Source of the DNA: Martinezella multihospitum
Lineage (GTDB): Bacteria > Pseudomonadota > Alphaproteobacteria > Rhizobiales > Rhizobiaceae
DNA length: 64,000 bases
Assembly (NCBI RefSeq): GCF_900094585.1
Contig: NZ_FMAG01000009.1
Coordinates: forward strand, 186,001-250,000
Reading direction: 5' to 3'
The translations under genes were made by a program, and so were the position numbers. Positions within the stretch are counted from its first letter, which is position 1. Each line of letters starts with the position of its first letter. This document shows positions 9,315 to 17,252 of the stretch, piece by piece. A model generated the notes under the pieces. That model was not told the DNA's origin and made no database searches. It saw nothing but the letters and a program-made list of their open reading frames with translations.

Positions 9315-10604
9315 ATGTATTTGTACGACCATAGCGGCAAGCGAATAAGAGCTGGTTTGCTTGTCGCGATGGGGCTTTGCCTCAGCCTCATGAGTAACGA
9401 AACTCAGGCTTCGGCGGCGAACGGCAATTCGACGTCTGGCAAGGCTTTCCCCAGCGGCGCTGCCATTAACCAGGCCGACACGATCACGACAGGCAGTGCT
9501 GCAAGAACATTTGTCCATCCAGGCCTCTTGCAAAGCCAGGCGGATTTCGATCGGATCATCAAGCAGATCGCCGCCGGTTCCAAGCCAACCGTCGCTGGCT
9601 GGCAAATGCTGGTCAGCAACAAGCACGCGTCGCTGAGCTATAAGCCCCGGCCGGTTTCCAATATTTTTCGTGGTGATGACGGCGTTCATGCTCAAAACTA
9701 TGCGCTGATCTTCAATGATGCCGCTGCCGCCTACGCCTTGGCTCTCCGCTGGAAGATCAGCGGCGATGCGGCTTACGCGGCCAAGGCGGTCGAGGTGTTG
9801 AACGCCTGGTCGTCGACGCTGACGGAAATAGACGGTACGTCGGACAAGTTTCTCGCGTCGGGGATCTACGGCTATGAGATGGCCAATGCAGCGGAGATCC
9901 TGCGAGGCTATGGCGGCTGGAGAGCAGACGACCTGACGAGGTTCCAGGGCATGATGCTCAGGGTATTTTACCCCATGAACCATGATTTTCTGGTCAGGCA
10001 CAATGGTGCCAAGGTGGACCATTATTGGGCGAATTGGGATCTCTCGAACCTCGCCTCCATGCTGGCGATCGGCGTGCTGACCGACAGAGCCGATATCTAC
10101 AAGGAAGCGATCGACTATCTCCACAGCGGCGCCGGGAATGGTGCGCTGAACAAGACTTTCTGGAAGGTCTATGATGGGGGCTTGGCTCAGGTCCAGGAAT
10201 CCGGGCGTGATCAGGGACATACGACGCTCGATATCGCTCTCGTCGGCGCGATCTGCCAGATGGCCTGGTCACAGGGCGACGATCTCTATGGCTACGACAA
10301 CAACCTCGTGCTTGCCGGCGCCGAATATGCCGCCAAATACAATCTCGGCCATGAGGTGCCGTACACGACCTACAAGAACAGCGATGTCACCCAGACATCG
10401 ATTTCAGACGCGGGCAGGGGAACGGCGCGGCCGGTCTGGGAAATGCTCTATAATCACTATGTCGTCCTGAAGGGGCTCAATGCCCCCTATGTTTCCGCCT
10501 TCGCGTCCAAGCTTCGCGCCGAGGGCGGTGGCGGCGACTACGGCCCGAACAGTGGCGGTTACGACCAGCTCGGTTACGGCACTCTCCTCTATACGCTCCA
10601 CTGA
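9315..10604 (+). CDS. Secreted alginate-lyase-family protein
   Basis: 429 residues. N-terminal export signal (hydrophobic core LLVAMGLCLSLM at about residues 14-25, after KRIRAG) and a mature all-helical domain like the (alpha/alpha) toroid of the alginate lyase Pfam family. Family-like motifs are HPGLL (residues 68-72), NWDLSNLASM, and the YDGGLAQVQESGRDQGHTT segment that carries the conserved His/Arg region. Known members cleave uronate-containing polysaccharides in the periplasm or outside the cell. The substrate here is unknown; it could be a plant or self-made exopolysaccharide. It stands alone, between hemA and a convergent dehydratase gene, without a polysaccharide utilisation cluster. 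Confidence 0.8.
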   Translation: MYLYDHSGKRIRAGLLVAMGLCLSLMSNETQASAANGNSTSGKAFPSGAAINQADTITTGSAARTFVHPGLLQSQADFDRIIKQIAAGSKPTVAGWQMLVSNKHASLSYKPRPVSNIFRGDDGVHAQNYALIFNDAAAAYALALRWKISGDAAYAAKAVEVLNAWSSTLTEIDGTSDKFLASGIYGYEMANAAEILRGYGGWRADDLTRFQGMMLRVFYPMNHDFLVRHNGAKVDHYWANWDLSNLASMLAIGVLTDRADIYKEAIDYLHSGAGNGALNKTFWKVYDGGLAQVQESGRDQGHTTLDIALVGAICQMAWSQGDDLYGYDNNLVLAGAEYAAKYNLGHEVPYTTYKNSDVTQTSISDAGRGTARPVWEMLYNHYVVLKGLNAPYVSAFASKLRAEGGGGDYGPNSGGYDQLGYGTLLYTLH

Positions 10605-10671
10605 TGGTCTTGCCGGAGCGAGACCGGGCCATTTGCATGGAAGGGCGCCGCCGCCAAGCTTCCGGCAGCGA

Positions 10672-11586
10672 TCAGGATGCTTGCCAGGCCTGCAGCTGGG
10701 CGAGGGTCGCGGTCGCGCCGCCGCAGACGATTATCAGCACGCGCTCAAAGTGTGCCAGGCGATCGGCATGGGTATAGGCGACGGCCAGTGCAGCACCGCA
10801 AGCCGGTTCCACGAGGACGCGGTGATCGTCAAGGAAGCGCAGGCAGGCATCGACGGCAGCCCGATCACTGACGACAATGCTATCGACCGGCCTGTTTTGA
10901 GTAATTTCAAAGGCACGCTCGGCAACCTTGCGGGCGCCAAGCGATGTTGCGATGCTGGTGATGGCGGGCAATTCCACTGGTTTGCCTGATGTCACCGCAG
11001 CTGCGAGCGAGGCGGCGCCTTCGGTTTCGGCGGCGATGATCGGAATGTGTTGAAGGCTGTTGCGGTCGAGTCCCTCCGAAACGCCGGCGAGCAGTCCGCC
11101 GCCGCCGACTGAAAGAACGACCGCATCGAACTGCACCCCGGCTCTGACGACCTCGTCGATCATCGTTGCGTGGCCGCTCCAGAGAAGCGGATCATCGAAG
11201 GGATGGATGAACGCGGTGTCTGCGTCGACGGCCTGCAGCGCACGTTCATTCGCCTCCTGCCAGGATGCGCCGTGCACGAAGACTTCGGCGCCCTCCTGGC
11301 GGATCAGCGCTTTCGCGCGGTCCGACGTCGTCGCGGGAACGAAGACCGATACGGGGATCGAAAGACGGCGACCGGCATAGGCAACCGCAATGCCGGCATT
11401 GCCGCCGGAGGAAGAGACGAAGCGTCGCTTCCCGTTCTTTGCGTGGTGCTCGCAGGCAGCACCTACGCCGCGGATCTTGAAGGAGCCTGGCGGCTGGAGC
11501 GCATCCATCTTCAACCAGATGGTGCGTCCCGATGCCTGGCTGAGCGGTCGGGATTCGAGGAGCGGAGTTTCGAGATGAAGTGGCAT
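10672..11586 (-). CDS. PLP-dependent serine/threonine dehydratase family protein
   Basis: 304 residues, fold type II PLP enzyme. The PLP lysine lies in PPGSFKIRG, near residue 35; the phosphate-binding loop is SSGGNAG and the second glycine loop is SVGGGGLLAG. Length and motifs fit catabolic L-serine or threonine dehydratases without a C-terminal ACT domain, so no isoleucine feedback is expected. The open frame extends upstream to 11700, but that part is Arg/Pro-rich and overlaps dxr; MPLHLETPLLESRPLS is the natural start. The gap to dxr is 37 bases on the same strand, so the two may be co-transcribed, although no pathway link is obvious. Confidence 0.85.
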   Translation of the reverse strand: MPLHLETPLLESRPLSQASGRTIWLKMDALQPPGSFKIRGVGAACEHHAKNGKRRFVSSSGGNAGIAVAYAGRRLSIPVSVFVPATTSDRAKALIRQEGAEVFVHGASWQEANERALQAVDADTAFIHPFDDPLLWSGHATMIDEVVRAGVQFDAVVLSVGGGGLLAGVSEGLDRNSLQHIPIIAAETEGAASLAAAVTSGKPVELPAITSIATSLGARKVAERAFEITQNRPVDSIVVSDRAAVDACLRFLDDHRVLVEPACGAALAVAYTHADRLAHFERVLIIVCGGATATLAQLQAWQAS

Positions 11587-11623
11587 GGAATGATCTGTCC
11601 GAAGGCGTTGCCGGCGATGAGGT

Positions 11624-12817
11624 TTAGGCCGCTTTGTCCCGCTGAGCGACGAGTGCTGCCGCGCGGCTGCGGGCTTCCTCGTCGGCGGCAAAGACAGCAT
11701 CCATGCTTTCGGCGCTGCCGGTCGCGATCATCTCGTCCATGACGGCCTCGGCGATATCGGCCATTTCGAGGAAGCCGATGCGGCCGTCGACGAAGGCATG
11801 AAAGGCAATCTCTTCGGCTGCGTTCATGATGGCGCCCTGCAGGCCGCCGCGCTCCAGTGCGGTGCGGGCAAGGCGCAGTGCCGGGAAGCGAACCTCATCC
11901 GGCGCCTCGAAATCCAACCGCGCTAGCTTGGCGAAATCCAGCCGGTCGACGCTGAGCCTGGTGCGGGCGGGGTAGGTCAGCGCATAGCCGATCGCCGTGC
12001 GCATGTCGGGACAGCCGAGCTGCGCCAGCACCGAGCCATCCGTATAGCCGACCATGGAATGAATAACGGATTGCGGATGCACCACGACTTCGATCTGGTC
12101 CGGGCGGACATTGAAGAGATGCTTCGCTTCGATCATCTCCAGTGCCTTGTTGAACATCGAGGCGCTGCCGATAGAGATCTTGAAGCCCATCGACCAGTTG
12201 GGATGAGCACGCGCGGTCGCGGGCGTGACATTGGCCATCTGCTCGCGCGTCCAGGTGCGGAAGGGGCCGCCGGATGCGGTGATGATGATGCGCTCCACCG
12301 CATGCTGCTGGTCGTCTTCCAGCGCCTGGAAGATGGCGCTGTGTTCGCTGTCGACCGGGATCAGCCGTCCCCCGCCTTCGGCAACGGCGCGCACGAAGAG
12401 ATCGCCGGCGGAGACGAGACATTCCTTGTTGGCCAGCGCAATATCGGCGCCACGGCGTGCGGCCGCCAGCGTCGGCGCCAGGCCGGCGGTGCCGACGATT
12501 GCCGCCATCGCCCAATCCGAGGGCATGGAGGCGGCTTCTATCAGCGCATTCTTGCCCGCGCCAACGGCAATACCGGTGCCGGCAAGCGCGTCCTTCAGAT
12601 CCTGATAGCGCTCTTCCCTGGCAGTGACGGCGAAGGCGGCGCCGCAGGCCTTGGCCTGCTCGGCCAACAGCTCGATATTGTCATGCCCGGTGATGGCGGC
12701 GATATCGAAGGCGTCGCGTCCGCCAAGCTGGGCGATGACGTCGAGCGTATTCTGGCCGATGGAGCCGGTCGAACCCAATATCGTCAGGCGACGACGCGCC
12801 GTGCTGCCGGTGTTCAT
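11624..12817 (-). CDS. dxr: 1-deoxy-D-xylulose 5-phosphate reductoisomerase
   Basis: 397 residues, normal length. It converts 1-deoxy-D-xylulose 5-phosphate to 2-C-methyl-D-erythritol 4-phosphate with NADPH, the first committed step of the MEP isoprenoid pathway. Seen motifs: NADPH-binding GSTGSIGQNTLDVI at the N-terminus, the ALANKECLV loop, PVDSEHSAIFQ with the metal-binding Asp and Glu, and TASGGPFR. In many bacteria dxr lies in the frr-uppS-cdsA-bamA cluster; here it stands apart, with a serine/threonine dehydratase gene downstream and a 198-base divergent gap upstream. Confidence 0.96.
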   Translation of the reverse strand: MNTGSTARRRLTILGSTGSIGQNTLDVIAQLGGRDAFDIAAITGHDNIELLAEQAKACGAAFAVTAREERYQDLKDALAGTGIAVGAGKNALIEAASMPSDWAMAAIVGTAGLAPTLAAARRGADIALANKECLVSAGDLFVRAVAEGGGRLIPVDSEHSAIFQALEDDQQHAVERIIITASGGPFRTWTREQMANVTPATARAHPNWSMGFKISIGSASMFNKALEMIEAKHLFNVRPDQIEVVVHPQSVIHSMVGYTDGSVLAQLGCPDMRTAIGYALTYPARTRLSVDRLDFAKLARLDFEAPDEVRFPALRLARTALERGGLQGAIMNAAEEIAFHAFVDGRIGFLEMADIAEAVMDEMIATGSAESMDAVFAADEEARSRAAALVAQRDKAA

Positions 12818-13015
12818 TCAGGTATCCGCATTTGCTGCTGTTCCCCATGGCTCTACAGGGGAATGCGTGGAGCGGCAAGTCTGCAGCCATGCAACGGTTC
12901 TGTCGCCGGTGCACGCAAAAGGTGAAATTACTGATTTAGTAATATTTTTCCAGGTTCCGTTGAACCAAATGCAAAGTGCTGCGTTTTCTGACCACTCGAA
13001 TGCGGAGGGTCACGA

Positions 13016-13282
13016 ATGGTTTTCAAGGCAGCAACGTTTCATGGCATGGAGCTCTATCTGGAAAACGAACAGGCCAGACGCTCGGCCCTGGAATCTGCCG
13101 TTGCCAATGCGCTTGCCGTTGCCGGCGGAATCGATGCGTCCGATGTCACCGTGACGGCCGCGGGCCAGGAAATCCGCCTGGATGGCTCGGTCGCGACATA
13201 TCAGGAGGTGAAGCGGGCAACCGCGGTTGCGGAATCCATTCCCGGCGTGCGGCTGGTCAGAAACAGGATCGCTGTCGGATGA
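13016..13282 (+). CDS. Small BON-domain protein
   Basis: 88 residues, almost all one BON domain (alpha-beta fold; the conserved Gly in LDGSVATYQEVKRATAVAESIPGV and the ending VRNRIAVG are typical). No signal peptide is visible, so it may be cytoplasmic or an incomplete module. GGAGGGTCACGA supplies a strong ribosome binding site. BON domains bind phospholipid or other envelope ligands in known proteins such as OsmY and are often stress-induced; the partner here is unknown. A lysozyme-inhibitor gene follows 59 bases downstream, so they may share a transcript aimed at envelope protection. Confidence 0.8.
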   Translation: MVFKAATFHGMELYLENEQARRSALESAVANALAVAGGIDASDVTVTAAGQEIRLDGSVATYQEVKRATAVAESIPGVRLVRNRIAVG

Positions 13283-13341
13283 CCTCGAGGCGTAAGTGCC
13301 ATACCGATTTGCCGTGCATTCCATTGTTCAAGGGAAAGCGC

Positions 13342-13800
13342 ATGAGAAAGATCATCGTGGCCGTCTTCGTGACGGGCATCCTCGCCGCCACCGGTGCATC
13401 CGCACAAGATCATCCCACAACATTCCGTGACATCGCCAAGGATCCGGTCGCGAGCGCGGCCTTCAAGGCTATGGCGAAAGGCCACAGGCTGCCGGACTGG
13501 ATCAACGGAAAGACGGTCGAGTCTCCTGGCAACGAACTCATGTTCGGGGGAGACAAGGTTTATGTCATGAGCGCCTGCAAGCAGCATGATTGCGGCGACG
13601 AGCAGATCGCGGTTCTGTACGACCCAGACAAGAAGATCATGTACGGTGTGCTTCGGGTCGCCGACCAGAAAACTGTATCCGAAAAACTGACCTGGATGAA
13701 CATCGGTCCGGGCAATGAAGCGATCGATGGTCGGACTATCCTCTATGCAGCGCTGACCGGCAGTCTGGGGAACCATCCGGATGCGTTTGATTACAAATGA
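13342..13800 (+). CDS. Ivy-type inhibitor of vertebrate lysozyme (periplasmic)
   Basis: 152 residues. N-terminal signal peptide MRKIIVAVFVTGILAATGASAQ, cleaved after about residue 22. The Ivy signature loop is present: Cys79-Lys-Gln-His82-Asp83-Cys84 (family consensus CKPHDC), where the His inserts into the lysozyme active site and the two Cys form a disulfide. Length matches Ivy (about 150-160). It should protect peptidoglycan from c-type lysozymes or control the cell's own lytic enzymes in the periplasm. Its end overlaps the convergent acetyltransferase gene by 10 bases. A host-defence role is inference. Confidence 0.82.
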   Translation: MRKIIVAVFVTGILAATGASAQDHPTTFRDIAKDPVASAAFKAMAKGHRLPDWINGKTVESPGNELMFGGDKVYVMSACKQHDCGDEQIAVLYDPDKKIMYGVLRVADQKTVSEKLTWMNIGPGNEAIDGRTILYAALTGSLGNHPDAFDYK

Positions 13801-14390
13801 GTCGGCAGATCGAAGAACAGCTTCGATATGGCTGGGGAATCCGATGCGTCGGCGCCTATGTGGTGAAATACGCCGCCCGCTTTCTCGATAACCCGCTTCG
13901 ATGCAAGGTTATCCTCGTTGCAAATGATGCTTATCCTGGTGAAGCCGGCCTGATCTGCGACCGGCAGCAGAAGCCGCAGGGCTTGCGTCGCATATCCCCG
14001 CCCCTGTTTCCAGGGAACAACGGAGTAACCCACATGACCCGGCACATGTAAGGGCAATTGTATCGTTCCGGGCAAATAACGAAATGTGATGTAGCCGCAA
14101 AAGGCTCCGTCCCAGATCCAGAATGATTGGATTGTTAGATATTGGGGCTCATGGTTCGATACAGACGTGGCGATGACTTCGCTGGCTGTAAGCCGCGTCA
14201 GGAAAGCCTGTCTGTTTTGTCTCAGTGATTTTAGTTCCGTTTCGATGAATGACTTGTCTTGCTGGCGCCGGGGATCGGGCGACCATCCGCGCATGAGCGC
14301 ATGTTCGAAATCCCGTAAGTTGGGCAGGTTTGGCTCAACGAGGGTCAAAGCATTCGCACGCGCTAAAGTCTGATATTCTTCCAATCTCAA
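13791..14390 (-). CDS. GNAT-family N-acetyltransferase
   Basis: 199 residues. The acetyl-CoA-binding part of the GNAT fold is visible in the second half: VGYSVVPWKQGRGYATQALRLLL matches motif A (V/I-x-P-x-x-Q/R-G-x-G/Y-A), followed by ISIICNEDNLASKRVIEKAGG as motif B. The N-terminal 100 residues are less conserved. The substrate cannot be told. It is read from just downstream of the tRNA-Arg gene and its last 10 bases overlap the convergent Ivy gene. Confidence 0.8.
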   Translation of the reverse strand: MRLEEYQTLARANALTLVEPNLPNLRDFEHALMRGWSPDPRRQQDKSFIETELKSLRQNRQAFLTRLTASEVIATSVSNHEPQYLTIQSFWIWDGAFCGYITFRYLPGTIQLPLHVPGHVGYSVVPWKQGRGYATQALRLLLPVADQAGFTRISIICNEDNLASKRVIEKAGGVFHHIGADASDSPAISKLFFDLPTHL

Positions 14391-14418
14391 TCACGCGGTC
14401 ATCATTCAGGCTGGAAAA

Positions 14419-14495
14419 TGGTGATCTCGACGCGATTCGAACGCGTGACCCTCAGATTAGGAATCTGATGCTCTATCCTGCTGAGCTACGAGACC
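14419..14495 (-). tRNA. tRNA-Arg (anticodon CCT)
   Basis: 77 bases including the encoded 3' CCA (14421-14419). Cloverleaf seen on the minus strand: acceptor GGTCTCG with CGAGATC (one G-U), D-arm GCTC...GAGC, anticodon stem TCAGA/TCTGA around loop TTCCTAA giving anticodon CCT, and T-arm ACGCG-TTCGAAT-CGCGT. It reads AGG codons, which are rare in GC-rich rhizobial genes. There is no sign of an integrated element at its 3' end. Confidence 0.96.
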
Positions 14496-14507
14496 ACTCG
14501 GCATGAT

Positions 14508-14536
14508 CCATACAAAAGCAAAGGCTGGAAGCCAAG
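14508..14536 (-). promoter_or_regulatory. Putative promoter of tRNA-Arg(CCT)
   Basis: On the minus strand CTTGGC (-35, 14536-14531) and GTATGG (-10, 14513-14508) are separated by 17 bases, ending 12 bases before the mature tRNA 5' end. The -35 resembles the rhizobial CTTGAC; the -10 is weaker. Confidence 0.45.
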
Positions 14537-14614
14537 CCCTTTTACGTCCTCGGGACAATTCGCTTTGTGGTGCCGTGCGCCCTCGTGAGGCGCACGGGGA
14601 ATGGTGACGAAGCC

Positions 14615-15775
14615 TCAGGCGTTGAGGCGCTGTTCGGCAAGCCGCACCCAGTAGGAAATGCCGTGGGCGATGGCTTCGTCGTTGAAGTCGTAGGCCGGGT
14701 TGTGCAGGCCGGCGCTGTCGCCGTTGCCGACGAAGATGAAGGCGCCGGGGCGGGCGAGCAGCATGTAGGAGAAATCCTCGCCGCCCATCATCGGATCGAT
14801 ATTCGGGATGACATTGCCCGTGCCGGCGATTTCCTCAGCCACCGCGATTGCGTGATCGGTCTCGTCGGCATGGTTAAAGGTGACGGGGTAGTTGCGCTGG
14901 AATTCGATCTCGACCTCCGCGCCGTGGCTCGTCGCGATGCCGGAGACGATCTGCTTGAAGCGCTGTTCGGCAAGATCGCGCATTTCCGGGTCGAGCGTGC
15001 GCACGGTGCCGGTGAAGCTCGCATCGTTCGCGATGACGTTATGGGCATTGCCGGCATTGAACGTCGTGACGGAGACAACAACCGATTTCAGCGGATTGGC
15101 GCTGCGCGAGGCGATGAGCTGCAGGTTGGAAACGATCTGCGCGCCGATGGCGATCGGATCGATCGTCTTGTGCGGCATGGCGGCATGGCCACCGACACCC
15201 TTGATCGACACCGTGAATTCATCGGTCGCGGCCATGATCGCGCCCTTGCGGATGGCGAAATGGCCGACGGGCAGGCCCGGCATGTTGTGCATGCCATAGA
15301 CCTCGGCGATCTGGAAGCGCTCCATCATGCCGTCCTTGACCATGGCGTCGCCGCCGGCGCCGCCTTCTTCGGCTGGCTGGAAGATGACGGCGATGTTGCC
15401 GTTGAAATTGCGGTTCTCGGCGAGGTATTTCGCGGCACCGAGCAGCATGGCGGTGTGGCCGTCATGGCCGCAGGCATGCATCTTGCCCGGCGTTTCGGAA
15501 GCATAGGGCTTGCCGGTGATCTCGGTGAGCGGCAGGGCATCCATGTCGGCGCGGAGGCCGATCGTGCGTCCTTCGCCCTTGCCGCGGATCAGGCCGACGA
15601 CGCCGGTGCGGCCGATGCCTGTCACCACCTCGTCGACGCCGAAAGAGCGCAGTTTCTCGGCGACGAAAGCGGCCGTATTTTCCACCGCATAAAGAAGTTC
15701 CGGATGCGCATGGATATGGCGGCGCCACTCGGTCACTTCGCCCTGGAGTTCTGCGGCTCTGTTCAAGATCGGCAT
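14615..15775 (-). CDS. M20 family amidohydrolase (hippurate hydrolase/aminoacylase-like)
   Basis: 386 residues. Zinc-dependent peptidase family M20D: HIHAHPELLYAVENTA at the N-terminus, LRADMDALPL with a metal-ligand Asp, MHACGHDGHTAML with metal-ligand His, FQPAEEGGAGGDAM with the general-base Glu pair, and MMGGEDFSYML near the C-terminus. A lid/dimerisation domain is inserted at about residues 180-290. Members release amino acids from N-acyl or aryl conjugates (hippurate, IAA-amino acids) or act in cysteine metabolism. The open frame reaches 16159 but overlaps the divergent carboxypeptidase gene; MPILNRAAELQ with an upstream AGGA is the likely start. Exact substrate unknown. Confidence 0.88.
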   Translation of the reverse strand: MPILNRAAELQGEVTEWRRHIHAHPELLYAVENTAAFVAEKLRSFGVDEVVTGIGRTGVVGLIRGKGEGRTIGLRADMDALPLTEITGKPYASETPGKMHACGHDGHTAMLLGAAKYLAENRNFNGNIAVIFQPAEEGGAGGDAMVKDGMMERFQIAEVYGMHNMPGLPVGHFAIRKGAIMAATDEFTVSIKGVGGHAAMPHKTIDPIAIGAQIVSNLQLIASRSANPLKSVVVSVTTFNAGNAHNVIANDASFTGTVRTLDPEMRDLAEQRFKQIVSGIATSHGAEVEIEFQRNYPVTFNHADETDHAIAVAEEIAGTGNVIPNIDPMMGGEDFSYMLLARPGAFIFVGNGDSAGLHNPAYDFNDEAIAHGISYWVRLAEQRLNA

Positions 15776-15968
15776 GCTGATTTTCCTACTGATCAATATC
15801 GATTCTGGTTCAACGCACGAATCCGTGACACAGCCCTGGCCGGTTTCTTGCGGCCTTTGCGGCGTGCCGCTGGGAAATAAAGTCGTCAATCGCCTTTGCC
15901 TTCTCCTAGCCATATAGGTTAAATAGACGAAGCTTTCGAGAAAATTCCGGACTTCTGAAGGATAGATC

Positions 15969-17135
15969 GTGCCGACGAAGCAGAATCGTTTGTATGCCGC
16001 CCTGCGGCTCGTTCCTATGGTCGCAGCAGCATCCATGCTTTTCCTGTCGACCGCTGAGACGGCCGGAGCCAATCCGCATATTCTCGTCGATGTCAGCACC
16101 GGCCGCGTTCTCGACCAGCAGGAGGCGTTTCGCCGCTGGTATCCCGCCTCGCTCACCAAGCTGATGACGACTTACGTCACCTTCCGGGCGATCCAGTCCG
16201 GCCAGATTAGGCTCGATACGCCCGTCGTCATGTCGAAGCTTGCAGCGGCGCAGCCGCCGGCGAAGATGTATTTCAAGCCCGGCCAGAAGATGACGCTCGA
16301 CAACGCGCTGAAGATGATGCTGGTCAAATCGGCAAACGATCTCGCCATGGCCGTTGCCGAAACCGTCGGCGGCTCGCAGCAGGGCTTCGTGGCGCGGATG
16401 AATGCGGAAGCCACCCGGCTTGGCATGCGCGACTCGCATTTCATCAATCCGAACGGCCTGCCCGGCAAGGGGCAGTATACGACGGCGCGCGATCTCGCCA
16501 TCCTGAGCGTGGCGTTGCGCCGCGAATTTCCGCAATATGCCGGCTATTTCTCGCTCGAAGGCTTCACCAACGGCGTCAAGCAGGTGCCGAACATCAACAT
16601 GCTCATCGGCCGCTTCGACGGCGCCGACGGCATGAAGACCGGCTTCATCTGCGCGGCCGGCTTCAACCAGATCGCATCAGCGACCCGCAACGGCCGCACG
16701 CTGATCTCGGTCGTTCTCGGCACGGACAGCTTGGCGGCGCGCGCCGACGATTCCGCCAATCTGCTGGAAAAGGGCTTCCAGAACCAGCTGTCGACCCGCG
16801 ACACGCTGGCGACCCTCAAACCCGACGCGCCGCTTGCGGCTGATGTCGCCGATGTCACCGCCGACATCTGCAGCACCAAGGGCGCGCAGGCGCGCAGCGA
16901 AACCCGCGATCCCTTTGGCCGCACCAAGGTACAGTCGCCCTATATCCATGAAATGGATCATGAGCCCAATTTCGTCTATGCCGGCCTGATCGGCGGCCAG
17001 GACATCGCGACGGCCGCCAAGGGCGACAAGGACGATGTGACGGCCAGAGGCGACAAGGCGACCAAGGACAACAAGATCGCGATCTCCGGTAGCGGGGCCA
17101 ATGTCCCGATCCCCATGCCGCGTCCCACTTTCTAG
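15969..17135 (+). CDS. D-alanyl-D-alanine carboxypeptidase (class C penicillin-binding protein)
   Basis: 388 residues starting at GTG, preceded by AAGGA. Signal peptide with core MVAAASMLFLS, cleaved near residue 35. The three serine-peptidase S11 motifs are complete: S61-L-T-K64 (nucleophile and base), SAN in MLVKSANDLA, and KTG in GADGMKTGF. It trims the terminal D-Ala of peptidoglycan pentapeptides in the periplasm, so controls cross-linking. After the peptidase domain come about 100 residues rich in Asp/Lys that end without an obvious amphipathic membrane anchor. Its TAG stop is formed by the edge of a palindromic repeat. Confidence 0.92.
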   Translation: MPTKQNRLYAALRLVPMVAAASMLFLSTAETAGANPHILVDVSTGRVLDQQEAFRRWYPASLTKLMTTYVTFRAIQSGQIRLDTPVVMSKLAAAQPPAKMYFKPGQKMTLDNALKMMLVKSANDLAMAVAETVGGSQQGFVARMNAEATRLGMRDSHFINPNGLPGKGQYTTARDLAILSVALRREFPQYAGYFSLEGFTNGVKQVPNINMLIGRFDGADGMKTGFICAAGFNQIASATRNGRTLISVVLGTDSLAARADDSANLLEKGFQNQLSTRDTLATLKPDAPLAADVADVTADICSTKGAQARSETRDPFGRTKVQSPYIHEMDHEPNFVYAGLIGGQDIATAAKGDKDDVTARGDKATKDNKIAISGSGANVPIPMPRPTF

Positions 17136-17236
17136 AGCGATTCAGCTTTTCACGGAATCGCTGAACCGCTCTGTCTCTTTGTTTTCACGCAATTCCGGAC
17201 GGAAAACCGCTACGCACTTTTCCTGGAATTGCCCTA
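17134..17236. repeat. Rhizobial palindromic intergenic repeat, copy 1 (two-part)
   Basis: Two linked palindromes. Part one: AGAGCGaTTCAGC (17134-17146) pairs with GCTGAAcCGCTCT (17160-17172). Part two: GCAATTCC (17189-17196) pairs with GGAATTGC (17225-17232), with CGGAAAACCGC inside. Part two is shared with divergent copies at 35425 and 62160. It starts inside the stop codon of the carboxypeptidase gene, and its hairpins can also serve as transcription terminators. The kind is well known to be scattered through Rhizobium and Agrobacterium intergenic regions. Confidence 0.8.
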
Positions 17237-17252
17237 GTATCGGATATTAGCC

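Noticed and set aside
14390..14500. tRNA-Arg as integration site of a genomic island
   Set aside because: No integrase gene, no duplicated 3' tRNA end and no base-composition shift next to it.
14567..15880. Plus-strand frame opposite the M20 hydrolase
   Set aside because: Antisense shadow; the hydrolase motifs on the minus strand are complete.
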